Shown piece by piece: positions 1 through 10,125 of a stretch of 64,000 nt of DNA. Where the stretch lies: NCBI GenBank assembly GCA_025359215.1, contig JANYHE010000136.1, forward strand, positions 1 to 64,000. Reading direction: 5' to 3'. Below the pieces are notes generated by a model. That model did no database searches and had not been told where the DNA came from. It was given only the letters and a program-made list of their open reading frames with translations. The position numbers and the translations under genes were made by a program. The DNA is from Hyphomicrobiales bacterium. GTDB taxonomy: Bacteria; Pseudomonadota; Alphaproteobacteria; Rhizobiales; Aestuariivirgaceae. The stretch's first letter is position 1. Every line of letters starts with the position of its first letter.

Positions 1-722
1 GTCTCGCATCCAGTGCGACGAAATTTGGAGCTTCACCTATGCCAAAGCAAAGAATGTAGCCGCTGCCAAAGCCGCGCCTGATAATGCGGGCGACACTTGG
101 ACATGGACGGGCATTGATGCCGATAGCAAGCTTATCGTTTCCTGGCTGGTAGGTGGCCGTGATGGTGAATACGCAATGGCCTTCATGGATGATTTGCGCT
201 CACGCCTTGCCAATCGGGTTCAACTCACAACGGACGGCCACAAGGCTTATCTGCAAGCTGTAGAAGGCGCATTTGGTGATGATGTGGACTATGCGATCTT
301 GCACAAGGTCTATGGCAACACACCTGAGAGCGCCAAGGGCAAGTATTCCCCCGCTGAGTGCATTGGCACACAGAAACACCGCATCACAGGTGAGCCTGAC
401 ATAAAGCACGTTTCGACAAGCTTTATTGAACGCTCAAATCTCACTATGCGGATGCATAATCGGCGCTTCACTCGTTTGACCAATGCTTTCAGTAAGAAAT
501 TTGAAAGTCATGTTCACATGGTGGCGATCTGGACAGTCTGGTATAACTTCATCCGCATCCACAAGAGCTTGCGCGTTACCCCTGCCATGCAAGCCAATCT
601 CACTAACACGGTTTGGACTTGGGATACGATCGTGGCCAAGATGGACGAAGTTGCGCCAAAAGCCGGACGGCCTAAGGTTTACAAAAAGCGCGATCAAGAG
701 ATTTCAAACTGAGACACTACCC
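1..722 (+). mobile_element. Right part of an IS1-family insertion sequence, truncated by the window start; right end near ...TTCAAACTGAGACACTACC
   Basis: Transposase reading frame open from base 2 plus a terminal-inverted-repeat-like 3' end (rc GGTAGTGTCTCAGTTTGAA) at about 704-722. Confidence 0.75.
2..712 (+). CDS. IS1-family (DDE) transposase, 5' partial
   Basis: Frame continues upstream of the listed ORF: ...RIQCDEIWSFTYAKAKNVAAAKAAPDNAGDTWTWTGIDADSKLIVSWLVGGRDGEYAMAFMDDLRSRL..., typical IS1-type. Confidence 0.85.
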   Translation, partial: SRIQCDEIWSFTYAKAKNVAAAKAAPDNAGDTWTWTGIDADSKLIVSWLVGGRDGEYAMAFMDDLRSRLANRVQLTTDGHKAYLQAVEGAFGDDVDYAILHKVYGNTPESAKGKYSPAECIGTQKHRITGEPDIKHVSTSFIERSNLTMRMHNRRFTRLTNAFSKKFESHVHMVAIWTVWYNFIRIHKSLRVTPAMQANLTNTVWTWDTIVAKMDEVAPKAGRPKVYKKRDQEISN

Positions 723-791
723 ATGATTTAGGGTGCTTGACGTTCGCTAAACTCGTCCCCATATTCCAAGTCAGTTCTCAGGAGGAACAAA

Positions 792-1517
792 ATGGCTGAA
801 CTTCGTAATTTCCCTCAAACCGGCGCCCGTTCAGGCGCTGCGTTAGATCAAGGCCTGCGCTCATATATGCGCGGCATTTATAATTATATGGCTCTGGGCA
901 TTGCTTTGACCGCCGTCGTTATTTTGGCTGTAGCGGCAAATCCAGCTGCAATGGCCGCTGTTTATAGTCTCAAATGGGTGTTGTTTTTTGCAACACTGGG
1001 TCTTGGCTTTTTTGCACCACGCCTTGCATTCTCTGGCAATGCTGCAGTGGCCCATGGGGCTTTCTGGTCTTATTGCGCACTCTGGGGCTTGATGATTGCG
1101 CCAATGGTCGGGCATTATCTGGCCGTCGCCCCTGATATGGTGTTCCGCGCCTTCTTAATAACTGCCGTAACTTTTGGTGCCACCAGCCTTGCAGGCTATG
1201 TCACCAAGCGTGATCTTTCTGGCTTTGGTTCATTCTTTATGATGGCCTCAATTGGCATCATCGTGGCCATGCTGGTTAATGCCTTCTTTGTGGGCAGCAC
1301 AATGTTCAGCTTGCTGGTTTCAGTGGCCGTTGTGTTGTTGTTTGCAGGGGTAACCGCTTGGGAAACTCAGCAGATTAAAGAACAATATGTTGAGGGTGAT
1401 TTGCCAGTGGCCGCACGTGGAAAATCCATCATCGGCGCATTGCAGCTCTATGGCAGCTTTGTAACGCTGTTTGTGCACATCCTCAATATTTTGGGCATTA
1501 TGCGCAGCAACAACTAA
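792..1517 (+). CDS. Bax inhibitor-1 / YccA family integral membrane protein
   Basis: 241 aa, seven hydrophobic segments, BI-1-like motifs; AGGAGG-type RBS at 780-785. Confidence 0.9.
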   Translation: MAELRNFPQTGARSGAALDQGLRSYMRGIYNYMALGIALTAVVILAVAANPAAMAAVYSLKWVLFFATLGLGFFAPRLAFSGNAAVAHGAFWSYCALWGLMIAPMVGHYLAVAPDMVFRAFLITAVTFGATSLAGYVTKRDLSGFGSFFMMASIGIIVAMLVNAFFVGSTMFSLLVSVAVVLLFAGVTAWETQQIKEQYVEGDLPVAARGKSIIGALQLYGSFVTLFVHILNILGIMRSNN

Positions 1518-1539
1518 ATCTCGAAAAGAACTGAGTGGA

Positions 1540-1566
1540 GCCCCGGTGCAAATCGGGGCCTTTTTT
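1540..1566 (+). terminator. Rho-independent terminator of the BI-1 gene
   Basis: GCCCCGGTGCAAATCGGGGCCTTTTTT hairpin plus T tract. Confidence 0.85.
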
Positions 1567-1927
1567 ATACTTCAGAGAGTTTCGGCTTTTTAACCAACAC
1601 GCGCAAAACTTGTTCCAAATCATTGCCGCGCTTCAAAATCAAGCCACCGGGTGCCACCACACTATAAAGCCCCTGTTTTTGGGTCAGCGATGGGGTTTTT
1701 ACGACCCGGTAGAGAGGCTGCTCACTGGCCCGGCGATGGATGGCAAAAGTGGCCGCTTCCTTTGCAAAATCAATGGCGTAATCTCGCCAGTCACCTTCAG
1801 CCACATAACGTCCATAAAGGCCCAGAATAACCGCAAGTTCCTTCCGATCAAATGTAATAGGCTTTTGCGTTTTACTCTGAAAACGCAGGACATTTGATTC
1901 GCCATTGAAATCATTTGAATCTGTCAT
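1565..1927 (-). CDS. DUF2794 domain-containing protein
   Basis: MTDSNDFNGE...FDRKELAVILGLYGRYVAEGDWRDYAIDFAKEAATFAIHRRASEQPLYRVVKTPSLTQKQGLYSVVAPGGLILKRG; start at 1927 preferred over the longer ORF. Confidence 0.8.
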   Translation of the reverse strand: MTDSNDFNGESNVLRFQSKTQKPITFDRKELAVILGLYGRYVAEGDWRDYAIDFAKEAATFAIHRRASEQPLYRVVKTPSLTQKQGLYSVVAPGGLILKRGNDLEQVLRVLVKKPKLSEV

Positions 1928-2039
1928 CGCCCTGTAACATTGCCGCCGCAGCCTTATATTTGCAAGCCCGTAGCAAAATTCCCCAGTTTTGCCGCAATTG
2001 CACCAAGTCTTGGACATGTTGCAGGACAATAGTTTGTTT

Positions 2040-2195
2040 GTTGCCTCGACAGCCCGGCTGGCTCAGAGCTTTGGTTTAGCCCCCCAGCCCCCCGAAGCGC
2101 GTTTTGCCGGCCGGGCACCCTATCTATCAAGACTCGAGTTTGTGAGTCCGTTGCGTAAAGTTGGGCGGTTGCAGTTGCAACCGCCTCTTTTTTTT
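2040..2195 (+). ncRNA. Candidate small RNA (5' end unknown) ending in an intrinsic terminator, upstream of htpG
   Basis: Intergenic; stem GCCCGGC(2052-2058)/GCCGGGC(2110-2116), hairpin GACTC(2131-2135)/GAGTC(2144-2148), terminator 2164-2195; htpG has its own promoter-like sequence downstream. Confidence 0.5.
2164..2195 (+). terminator. Strong Rho-independent terminator with no annotated gene upstream on this strand
   Basis: GGCGGTTGC-AGTT-GCAACCGCC (perfect 9-bp stem, 4-nt loop) followed by TCTTTTTTTT. Confidence 0.85.
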
Positions 2196-2199
2196 GCCC

Positions 2200-2227
2200 T
2201 TGACGAACCACGCCATCTTTACAATAT
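2200..2227 (+). promoter_or_regulatory. Putative htpG promoter
   Basis: TTGACG (2200-2205), 16-nt spacer, CAATAT (2222-2227), about 25 nt before the htpG ATG; RBS-like AGGGACGGGG. Confidence 0.5.
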
Positions 2228-2252
2228 CGAAGCCACACACAGGGACGGGGCC

Positions 2253-4091
2253 ATGACCAAACCAAAACCGCAAGAATTCCAAGCTGAAGTCGGCAAATTG
2301 CTGCACATGATGGTGCATTCGGTTTATTCTGACCGCGATGTATTCTTGCGCGAGCTGATTTCCAACGCGTCTGATGCACTTGATAAATTGCGCTATCAAG
2401 CCATCGCCAAGCCTGATTTGTTGGAACAAGACCCCAAGCTCGAAATCAAGTTGACTGCTGACAAAACCGCCAAAACCTTGACCATCGAAGATTCTGGCAT
2501 TGGCATGTCATCCAAGGAACTCACCGATAATCTCGGCACTATTGCTAAATCCGGCACGCAAGGTTTTGTTGAAAAGGCCAAAGATGGTCCAAGCCTCATC
2601 GGGCAATTTGGTGTGGGCTTCTATGCCGCTTTCATGGTAGCCTCAGAAGTCGAAGTGTTTTCCCGCAAAGCTGGAGCCAAAGCCTGCAATGTGTGGCGCT
2701 CAAATGGCGAAGGCACTTTTACTGTTGAAGAAGCTGACACGCAAAATCGCGGCACCCGCATTGTTTTACATTTGCGTGATGATGCCAACGACTATCTGGA
2801 AGATTGGAAATTGGAGCAGGTCGTACAAGCCTATTCCGACCACATTGCCCACCCCATTATGCTGGCTGGCGAAGGTGAGCCCCGCCAGATCAATTCCGCT
2901 AGTGCCATTTGGATGAAGCCAAAAGGCGAAATCACGGCTGAACAGCACAAAGAATTTTTTGGCCTTCTTAACCATTCATCAGACGCTCCAGCGCTGACCA
3001 TTCATTACCGCGCCGAAGGCAGGCAAGAATATAACGTGCTGCTTTATGTGCCAGGCGAGCGCCCGTTTGATTTGTATGACCCTGAACGCAAGGGCAAACA
3101 GAAGCTTTATGTGAAACGTGTTTTTATTGCTGATGATGTGGGCCTGCTGCCACCTTACCTGCGCTTTGTGCGCGGCGTGATTGACAGTGCCGATATGCCA
3201 CTGAATCTTTCGCGTGAGATGCTGCAAAATAATCCTGATGTCGCCGTTATCAGAAAGGCCGTGGGCAACCGTGTGCTTTCAGAACTAAAAAAATGCGCCG
3301 AAAATGATGCCCCTACTTTCAAGAAGATCTGGGATACTTTTGGCCCGGTCATCAAAGAAGGCCTTTATGAAGATTTTGAACGCCGTGAAGCGCTGTTCGA
3401 AATTGCCAAATTCAAATCAACAAAATCAGACGCAGTCACTCTCAAAGATTACATTGAAGGGCTGAAGGAAAATCAAACCGCAATCTATTATCTCGCCGCA
3501 GAAGATGCGTCCAAGGCCAGTGCCAGCCCCCAGCTTGAAGGCTACAAGGCGCGTGATGTTGAAGTGCTTCTCCTCACCGACCCTGTTGATAGTTTCTGGG
3601 TGCGCACGGCCATGGGCTTTGAAGGCAAGCCTTTCAAATCAGTGGCGCAAGGCTCAGCTGATTTAGACTTGATGAAAACTAAAGACGAAGCACCCAATGC
3701 AAAGTCTGATGCTCCTGAGACTGCGTCGCTCATCGCCGCCTTCAAGCAAGTACTAGGTGCGCGCGTTTCAGATGTGCGTGTGTCAAAACGATTGACTGAT
3801 AGCGCAGTGTGCCTTGTCAATGATGGACAAATGGACCGCACCTTGGAAAAGCTTCTCTCTCGTCAAAAAGATTCGGGCGTTTCCATCAGTGCGCCTGTGC
3901 TTGAAATTAATGCGAACCATGGCTTAATCAAAGCGCTTGGTAAAATGGCACAGGACAAAGGCGACGCATCGGTTGATGATGCTGCACATCTGCTGCTGGA
4001 CCAAGCCTTCATGATGGAAGGTGAAATTGTGGCTGAGCCCGCTGATTTTGCCAAGCGTTTAGCCAATGTCATGTCAAAGGCTTTTGTGTAA
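2253..4091 (+). CDS. htpG: Molecular chaperone HtpG (Hsp90)
   Basis: MTKPKPQEFQAEVGKLLHMMVHSVYSDRDVFLRELISNASDALDKLRY...; start at 2253 from homology pattern and RBS. Confidence 0.97.
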   Translation: MTKPKPQEFQAEVGKLLHMMVHSVYSDRDVFLRELISNASDALDKLRYQAIAKPDLLEQDPKLEIKLTADKTAKTLTIEDSGIGMSSKELTDNLGTIAKSGTQGFVEKAKDGPSLIGQFGVGFYAAFMVASEVEVFSRKAGAKACNVWRSNGEGTFTVEEADTQNRGTRIVLHLRDDANDYLEDWKLEQVVQAYSDHIAHPIMLAGEGEPRQINSASAIWMKPKGEITAEQHKEFFGLLNHSSDAPALTIHYRAEGRQEYNVLLYVPGERPFDLYDPERKGKQKLYVKRVFIADDVGLLPPYLRFVRGVIDSADMPLNLSREMLQNNPDVAVIRKAVGNRVLSELKKCAENDAPTFKKIWDTFGPVIKEGLYEDFERREALFEIAKFKSTKSDAVTLKDYIEGLKENQTAIYYLAAEDASKASASPQLEGYKARDVEVLLLTDPVDSFWVRTAMGFEGKPFKSVAQGSADLDLMKTKDEAPNAKSDAPETASLIAAFKQVLGARVSDVRVSKRLTDSAVCLVNDGQMDRTLEKLLSRQKDSGVSISAPVLEINANHGLIKALGKMAQDKGDASVDDAAHLLLDQAFMMEGEIVAEPADFAKRLANVMSKAFV

Positions 4092-4841
4092 AGCCTCCGC
4101 TACGGCCAGAACACCTGTGCTGCCACTCAGCGCAATAGCACTCTGCAGAATGGCCACTGACTCTTGCAGCGCATGATTTTTACGCGTCGAAAACTGTCGC
4201 GCTAAAAACAATCCCGAAAGATAGTCCCCGGTGCCATGGGGCACAGAGCTCAGTTTTGGCGATACTACCTCAGACACATGAGGCCCCCGCACTAAAACCG
4301 TCGCAAGTTGCGCAATCCCCACAGGAACAGAGGTTACAATCACCGTGTCGATATTTAAATTTTGCGCCACCGAAATTGCGGTTTTGCGATCGTCAACCGA
4401 AACACCGACAAGCCATGATAATTCAAAAATATTAGGCGTCAGAATTGTTGCAAGCGGCAACAGGTGATCTCGAATGGCCACAGCCACATCTTCACCCACA
4501 TAAAGCCTGCCGTGATCGCCAATCACCGGGTCCACCAAAACGATGGGGCACTGTAACCTACCCAGCACTGCCGCAACTGTTTCGACCTGACTTGCTGTGG
4601 CAAAATATCCGGTGAGAACGGCATCAATATTTTTAAGTGCTCCAAGTTTTTCAAGGGCGTCCATCATGCTGGCAATGTCTTGCAGCGCACCAACAGGTTT
4701 GCCATGTCCCGGATGATTTGACAGTACAACCGTGGGCAGCGCCAACACTTCATGCCCTTCAGCTTGCAAAGCAGGAACAATCGCACTTAAGCCAACGGGC
4801 CCGAACACAACTTGGGATGAGATGGCCAGAATGCGCGCCAT
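4074..4841 (-). CDS. pdxY: Pyridoxal kinase (PdxY-type)
   Basis: ILAISSQVVFGPVGLSAIVPALQAEGHEVLALPTVVLSNHPGHG; GTGDYLSGLFLAR ATP-site motif. Confidence 0.88.
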   Translation of the reverse strand: MARILAISSQVVFGPVGLSAIVPALQAEGHEVLALPTVVLSNHPGHGKPVGALQDIASMMDALEKLGALKNIDAVLTGYFATASQVETVAAVLGRLQCPIVLVDPVIGDHGRLYVGEDVAVAIRDHLLPLATILTPNIFELSWLVGVSVDDRKTAISVAQNLNIDTVIVTSVPVGIAQLATVLVRGPHVSEVVSPKLSSVPHGTGDYLSGLFLARQFSTRKNHALQESVAILQSAIALSGSTGVLAVAEALHKSL

Positions 4842-5125
4842 TAATGTTGAGCAATCGCATCCATGGCGCGTGCCAGCATCACATCCAGCGCCGTCACCCC
4901 GCCTTCAGAGTGTGTGGTTAAGGTTACATCGACCCGCGAGTAGACATTAAACCATTCAGGATGATGATCCATTTTTTCAGCCACCAACGCGGCCTCAGTC
5001 ATAAAACCAAAGGCTTGACGAAAAGATTTGAATTTAAAACTCTTAAAAATCGCCGCACGATTTTCAACAGCACTCCAGCCAGAAAGTTCAGCCAGCACAG
5101 TATCGATGTTTAATTTTTTGCTCAT
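4841..5125 (-). CDS. 4a-hydroxytetrahydrobiopterin (pterin-4-alpha-carbinolamine) dehydratase
   Basis: [32 protein letters not shown] signature. Confidence 0.92.
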   Translation of the reverse strand: MSKKLNIDTVLAELSGWSAVENRAAIFKSFKFKSFRQAFGFMTEAALVAEKMDHHPEWFNVYSRVDVTLTTHSEGGVTALDVMLARAMDAIAQH

Positions 5126-5667
5126 GCAACGGCCATATCATAAGTTTCCTCAACCGCATAAGGTCCGCCGCCACGGGAGGGGCGTGAGGAAAACAACACG
5201 AAACGTTCAACCACAAAGGGTGCCGAACGATAAAGCGCGTGCGATTCAATAAACCGTTGCAAAGCCCGAGGCTCCGCCTCCCGCAGCCTCGCCAAGGTCA
5301 CATGGGGAATAAATTTGCGCGGCTCCGGTTCCAAACCCAACGTCTGGCACAGCCTCTCCTGGGCCTGTTGCAAACGCCGCAATTCGGCATTCTCTTCAAC
5401 ATGAGCAATGATGGCATGAGGCTTATTGCCGCCAAATACGTCGATACCCTTTATGGTGATGGTCATAGGCTTGGTTTCCAACCGGTCCAAAGCCAAGGCT
5501 ACTTCGCGGCCTAGTCCCAAATCGATATCACCTATAAAACGAAGCGTGATGTGAAAGCTTTGCGCATCAATCCAGCGCGCACCTGTAATGCCGCCTTGCA
5601 TCATTTTAAGATCAAGCGCCACATCTTCTGGAAGTTCCAACCCGGTAAACAAGCGCAACATAGCCAC
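5122..5667 (-). CDS. thpR: RNA 2',3'-cyclic phosphodiesterase
   Basis: Two HxT motifs ([15 protein letters not shown]). Confidence 0.9.
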   Translation of the reverse strand: MAMLRLFTGLELPEDVALDLKMMQGGITGARWIDAQSFHITLRFIGDIDLGLGREVALALDRLETKPMTITIKGIDVFGGNKPHAIIAHVEENAELRRLQQAQERLCQTLGLEPEPRKFIPHVTLARLREAEPRALQRFIESHALYRSAPFVVERFVLFSSRPSRGGGPYAVEETYDMAVA

Positions 5668-5708
5668 CCTCCCGTCTGTGATTCGATCAATTCAACTTCA
5701 CTCACACA

Positions 5709-6338
5709 TTATGGCGATTTGGTAACAAGATTTTCAACAAAGGGTAGAAGCTTCGGCACAATAACACTTAAGCCCTTCACATTGGGATGAATGCCATCGG
5801 CTTGATTGAGCTCTGCCTGTGCAGCCACACCGTCAAGATAGAACGGATAGAGAGCCACGCCAAATTCTGCGGCAAGCTTTGGATACATCCCATCAAACTT
5901 CGCTTGATAATCCGCACCCAAATTAGGTGGCGCTCTCATGCCCAGCAACAGCATAGGCAATTTTTTGTCTCGCAACTTTTGTAAAATTTCGCGCAGCGCA
6001 TTTTCCGCCTGTGCTGGTTCAAGCCCACGCAAAGCATCATTAGCGCCCAGTTCCACGATCACGGCTTTCACATCATCGGTCAGCGCCCAATCCAGCCGTG
6101 CTGCCCCTTGGGCGGCCACATCGCCTGAAACGCCAGCGTTGATAATTGTTATATCAAGGCCCTTGGCCCGCAATGCTTCTTGCAACTTATCAGGCAGGCT
6201 TTGCCCGGGGTCCAAGCCATAACCGGCCGTTAAACTATCACCCAATGCTAAAATTGTAGTTGTGGCCGCCTGCGCTTGCCCCCACATGAACCAAACGCTC
6301 AAAAATACTGTAATGATTCTGCTAATAAACTTGCTCAT
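5709..6338 (-). CDS. Arylesterase / TesA-like GDSL lipase, exported
   Basis: Signal peptide, ALGDSLTAGYGL, GANDALRG, DGIHPN motifs. Confidence 0.92.
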   Translation of the reverse strand: MSKFISRIITVFLSVWFMWGQAQAATTTILALGDSLTAGYGLDPGQSLPDKLQEALRAKGLDITIINAGVSGDVAAQGAARLDWALTDDVKAVIVELGANDALRGLEPAQAENALREILQKLRDKKLPMLLLGMRAPPNLGADYQAKFDGMYPKLAAEFGVALYPFYLDGVAAQAELNQADGIHPNVKGLSVIVPKLLPFVENLVTKSP

Positions 6339-6349
6339 GGGACATACAT

Positions 6350-7027
6350 ATGACTGCCGCACTGAATTTAAAAGACGTTCACCTAACTTTGAGCAGCAGA
6401 GCAGGTGAAATTAAGATTCTACGCGGTGTGAATGTGGCAGCAGATGCAGGCCAAGCCATTGGCATTGTGGGGCCGTCAGGATCAGGCAAAACTTCACTCT
6501 TAATGATCATTGCAGGTCTGGAGGCTGTGACTTCAGGAGCAATTTCTGTGAATGGCGTCGATTTGAACGGCAAATCAGAAGCAGCCCTGGCAAAATTTCG
6601 CCGCGAGAATATCGGCATTATATTTCAATCCTTCCATCTCATTCCCACCATGACAGCGCTGGAAAATGTGGCCGTTCCACTGGAGTTCAAAGGCTCGAAA
6701 GATGCGATGGACCACGCCCGTGAAGGCCTGAAGCGCGTGGGCCTTGGCCACCGATTGGATCACTACCCCGGCCAGCTTTCAGGTGGCGAACAACAACGCG
6801 TCGCTATTGCGCGTGCTGTCACGTCGGGCGCAAAAATCCTGCTCGCCGATGAACCCACCGGAAATCTGGATCAGGAAAACGGTTCCACAATTATTGATTT
6901 GCTGTTCGAACTCAAAGAGCGCGAACAAGCCACATTGCTATTGGTCACTCATGACCGCGCTTTAGCCGAGCGCTGCAACCGCATTTTAGAAGTACGTGAT
7001 GGTCTTGTGAGCGATGGCCATAAATGA
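6350..7027 (+). CDS. ABC transporter ATP-binding protein (YbbA/LolD-like)
   Basis: Walker [24 protein letters not shown], Walker [13 protein letters not shown]. Confidence 0.93.
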   Translation: MTAALNLKDVHLTLSSRAGEIKILRGVNVAADAGQAIGIVGPSGSGKTSLLMIIAGLEAVTSGAISVNGVDLNGKSEAALAKFRRENIGIIFQSFHLIPTMTALENVAVPLEFKGSKDAMDHAREGLKRVGLGHRLDHYPGQLSGGEQQRVAIARAVTSGAKILLADEPTGNLDQENGSTIIDLLFELKEREQATLLLVTHDRALAERCNRILEVRDGLVSDGHK

Positions 7028-9540
7028 GATTTGACCTTTGGCTCACCTATGCACGGCGCAACCTGCGCTCTGGTCTGAAAGGCTTTTGGATTTTCTTAAG
7101 TTGCCTCACTTTGGGGGTGGCAGCCATTGCCATTATCGGTTCTTTAGCCAGCGCTGTTCAGCGCGGATTGGATGAACAAGGCCAGCCCTTATTGGGTGGC
7201 GATCTCAGCTTCACCCTTGTGCAGCGCGAAGCAACAGCCGATGAAATCACATATATGAATTCATTGGGCACCGTCAGCCGGGTGGCCACTATGCGGGCCA
7301 TGGCCCAAAGCAACGGCGCTTCAACTCTGGTTGAACTCAAAGCTATCGACAATAATTATCCGCTCTATGGCGCGATGAAAATTATTCGCGATGCCAAAAT
7401 TATTTTGCTCTCAACTGATGGTGCTTACGGCATTGACGTTGATCCCATTTTGCTCACGCGCCTCAATCTCAAACTGGGTGATCATCTCAAATTGGGGAAT
7501 GCCGATTTCATCATTCGCGGCACCATTGAAACCGAACCAGACCGCATTGCCGATGGCCTGATCTTTGGGCCGCGCGTCATGCTCTCGCACGAGGCCTTGC
7601 AAACCACCGGCCTCATCCAACCGGGCAGTCTGGTTACGTGGAACTACCGCGTCAAACTCAAAGTTGACGCAAGCCTCAAGGCCAGCAAGGCGATTGAAAA
7701 AGATGCCAATCTCAAATTCCCCAATGCCGGCTGGCGCATCCGTACCACCGATAAAGCAGCCCAAGGGGCTGATGAATTTGTTAATCGGTTGGGATATTTT
7801 ATGACGCTGGTTAGCGTGGCAGCCCTCACTATTGGTGGCGCAGGCATTGCCAATGCGGTGACCGCATTCATCAATCGCAGACGCGATTCCATTGCCACCC
7901 TCAAATGTTTAGGTCTGCCAAACGCCGACGTGGTGGGCATCTGCCTTACTGAAATTATGGCGGTGAGCGTTTTGGGAATTTTACTGGCGTTGATTGCAGG
8001 CGCTGTATCGCCTTTCATTGTGCACGCCCTGTTTGCAACAGTCTTGCCGCTCCCCATTTCAACCACCATCGCTTGGAAGCCTTTGGCGTTTTCTGCCGTG
8101 CTTGGAATTTTAGTGACACTTGCTTTTGCTTTGTGGCCCCTCTCGCGCATTGCTCACATCCAAGGGGCGGCCCTGTTTCGCTCTCACAGCTTGGAGCAAT
8201 CAGGCAGGCCTGCGCGGTCTTACGTTCTGGCTTCGCTCGGCTTGCTGGCACTGGCCGCGCTGATCATTTTGTTGAGCTTTGATGAACCCAAAGTCACGGC
8301 CTCTTATTTGGGAGGCTTGGCTGTGAGCTTTATTGTGCTGGCACTCTTGGCCTGGGCCATTGTGAAAGGAGCAGCCCTGCTGCCGCGCCCCAAAAATTTA
8401 TTACTGCGCCAAGCGGTGCAAAGCCTTTATCGCCCCGGTGCCAACAGCAGCTCAGTGATCATGGCCTTGGGCCTTGGCCTCACCTTGTTTGTAACCTTGG
8501 CGCTCACCGATCAAACCATTAGCACTGAACTCAAATCGGGCATTCCAGAAAAAGCGCCTGCTTTCTTCTTCCTCGACGTACAGAACACGCAACTCGATCA
8601 ATTTCGTGCCAGTTTGAAACAGCAAGAGGGCGTGACCGACATCACCAACGCCCCCATGTTGCGTGGCCGCATCACCAAAGTGAAAGGTGTGGCGTCTGAA
8701 AACATCAAGCAGACATCTGACGCCAGTTGGGTGCTCAAGGGAGATCGCGGGTTGACCTATTCTGAAGATTTACCCAAAGGCTCTACACTGACAGAGGGCA
8801 GCTGGTGGCCCAAAGACTATACTGGCCCAAATCTAGTTTCGATGACCGACGACATCGCCAAAGGCCTCGACCTTAAAATTGGAGACAAAATAACCGTCAA
8901 TGTTTTAGGCAGAGATGTCGAAGCGCAAGTCTCAAACCTGCGCAAAGTGAATTGGCGCAGCATGGGCATTAATTTTGTCATGGTCTTCACACCCAACACA
9001 CTGAAGGCAGCACCCCATAGCCACATTGTAACTGTTGAAATGAAGGGCGGCGATGAAGGCAAACTTCTCAACACCATTGCTGCGGCTTATCCTTCAGTCA
9101 CGGCCGTGCGCGTCAAAGATGCTCTTGCAACGGTCAGTGACCTGCTTGGCAAAATGCTCACCGCTGTGCGCGGCGCAAATGTGATAACACTGCTCACCGG
9201 AATTTTGGTTTTGGCGGGCGCATTGGCGGCAGGCCTTTCTTCTCGCAGCTACGAAGCTGTGGTGCTTAAAACCTATGGCGCAACAAGGCGGCAACTCCTT
9301 GTGGCCTTCATCATCGAATATGGCTTGCTCGGCCTTGTCGCCAGCCTGTTTGGCATTGTCGTAGGTTCCATAGCATCATGGTTTCTGGCCCATTATATAT
9401 TGGAAATGTCATGGACATTCTCCCTCAGCCTTGCAGCTTTTACGGCTTTAATTGCTATGGTTTTGACCATTGCCGCAGGTCTGACTGTGACAGCCAGAGC
9501 ATTATCAGCTAAGCCATCCTTCTATTTAAGAAATGAGTGA
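7024..9540 (+). CDS. FtsX-like ABC transporter permease (YbbP-like)
   Basis: 838 aa, repeated FtsX/MacB-type transmembrane domains; ATGA overlap with the upstream ATPase; tesA-ybbA-ybbP-like arrangement. Confidence 0.92.
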   Translation: MRFDLWLTYARRNLRSGLKGFWIFLSCLTLGVAAIAIIGSLASAVQRGLDEQGQPLLGGDLSFTLVQREATADEITYMNSLGTVSRVATMRAMAQSNGASTLVELKAIDNNYPLYGAMKIIRDAKIILLSTDGAYGIDVDPILLTRLNLKLGDHLKLGNADFIIRGTIETEPDRIADGLIFGPRVMLSHEALQTTGLIQPGSLVTWNYRVKLKVDASLKASKAIEKDANLKFPNAGWRIRTTDKAAQGADEFVNRLGYFMTLVSVAALTIGGAGIANAVTAFINRRRDSIATLKCLGLPNADVVGICLTEIMAVSVLGILLALIAGAVSPFIVHALFATVLPLPISTTIAWKPLAFSAVLGILVTLAFALWPLSRIAHIQGAALFRSHSLEQSGRPARSYVLASLGLLALAALIILLSFDEPKVTASYLGGLAVSFIVLALLAWAIVKGAALLPRPKNLLLRQAVQSLYRPGANSSSVIMALGLGLTLFVTLALTDQTISTELKSGIPEKAPAFFFLDVQNTQLDQFRASLKQQEGVTDITNAPMLRGRITKVKGVASENIKQTSDASWVLKGDRGLTYSEDLPKGSTLTEGSWWPKDYTGPNLVSMTDDIAKGLDLKIGDKITVNVLGRDVEAQVSNLRKVNWRSMGINFVMVFTPNTLKAAPHSHIVTVEMKGGDEGKLLNTIAAAYPSVTAVRVKDALATVSDLLGKMLTAVRGANVITLLTGILVLAGALAAGLSSRSYEAVVLKTYGATRRQLLVAFIIEYGLLGLVASLFGIVVGSIASWFLAHYILEMSWTFSLSLAAFTALIAMVLTIAAGLTVTARALSAKPSFYLRNE

Positions 9541-9543
9541 TAA

Positions 9544-10125
9544 ATGGTCGTTTTAAATCGCATTTATACAAGAACCGGTGATGCCGGCGAAACCGCGTTG
9601 GGCTCTGGCGAGCGGGTGTCAAAAGCCAATATCCGTATCGCAGCTTATGGCACGGTGGATGAAACCAATGCCACGGTGGGTCTGGTGCGCCTCCACATGG
9701 CGGGTCTTGATAAGCTTGATGCCATGCTGGCTCGCATTCAAAATGAACTGTTCGATTTGGGTGCAGATCTTTGCGTGCCTGATCGCGGAGAAAAATTGGA
9801 ATGGGAACCTTTGCGCATTTTGCCCAAACAATATGAGCGCCTTGAAGCTGAAATTGATGAACTGAATGCCGAGCTTTCGCCTTTGCGTTCATTTGTGCTG
9901 CCAGCAGGCCACGCCGCAGCATCTCACCTGCACGTCTCGCGCACCGTGTGCCGCCGCGCAGAACGCCTGATTGTTGAACTTAAATCCATCGAAGGTGAGC
10001 ACGTGAGCGAAGGAGCGATTGCCTATATCAATCGGTTGTCGGATTTCTTTTTTGTGGCCAGCCGCTGGGTGAACTTTAGAGCAGCAGACGGGGACGTGCT
10101 TTGGGTGCCAGGGAAAACGCGCTAA
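9544..10125 (+). CDS. Cob(I)yrinic acid a,c-diamide adenosyltransferase (PduO type)
   Basis: RIYTRTGDAGETALGSGERVSK...; HVSRTVCRRAERL, YINRLSDFFFVASRWVN. Confidence 0.95.
   Translation: MVVLNRIYTRTGDAGETALGSGERVSKANIRIAAYGTVDETNATVGLVRLHMAGLDKLDAMLARIQNELFDLGADLCVPDRGEKLEWEPLRILPKQYERLEAEIDELNAELSPLRSFVLPAGHAAASHLHVSRTVCRRAERLIVELKSIEGEHVSEGAIAYINRLSDFFFVASRWVNFRAADGDVLWVPGKTR

Noticed and set aside
1989-2252. 88-codon N-terminal extension of the htpG ORF
   Set aside because: Extension does not look like HtpG, lacks a good RBS, and overlaps the terminator/promoter; ATG at 2253 fits.
7644-8150. 168-aa ORF antisense to the FtsX-like permease
   Set aside because: Shadow ORF of a coding frame.
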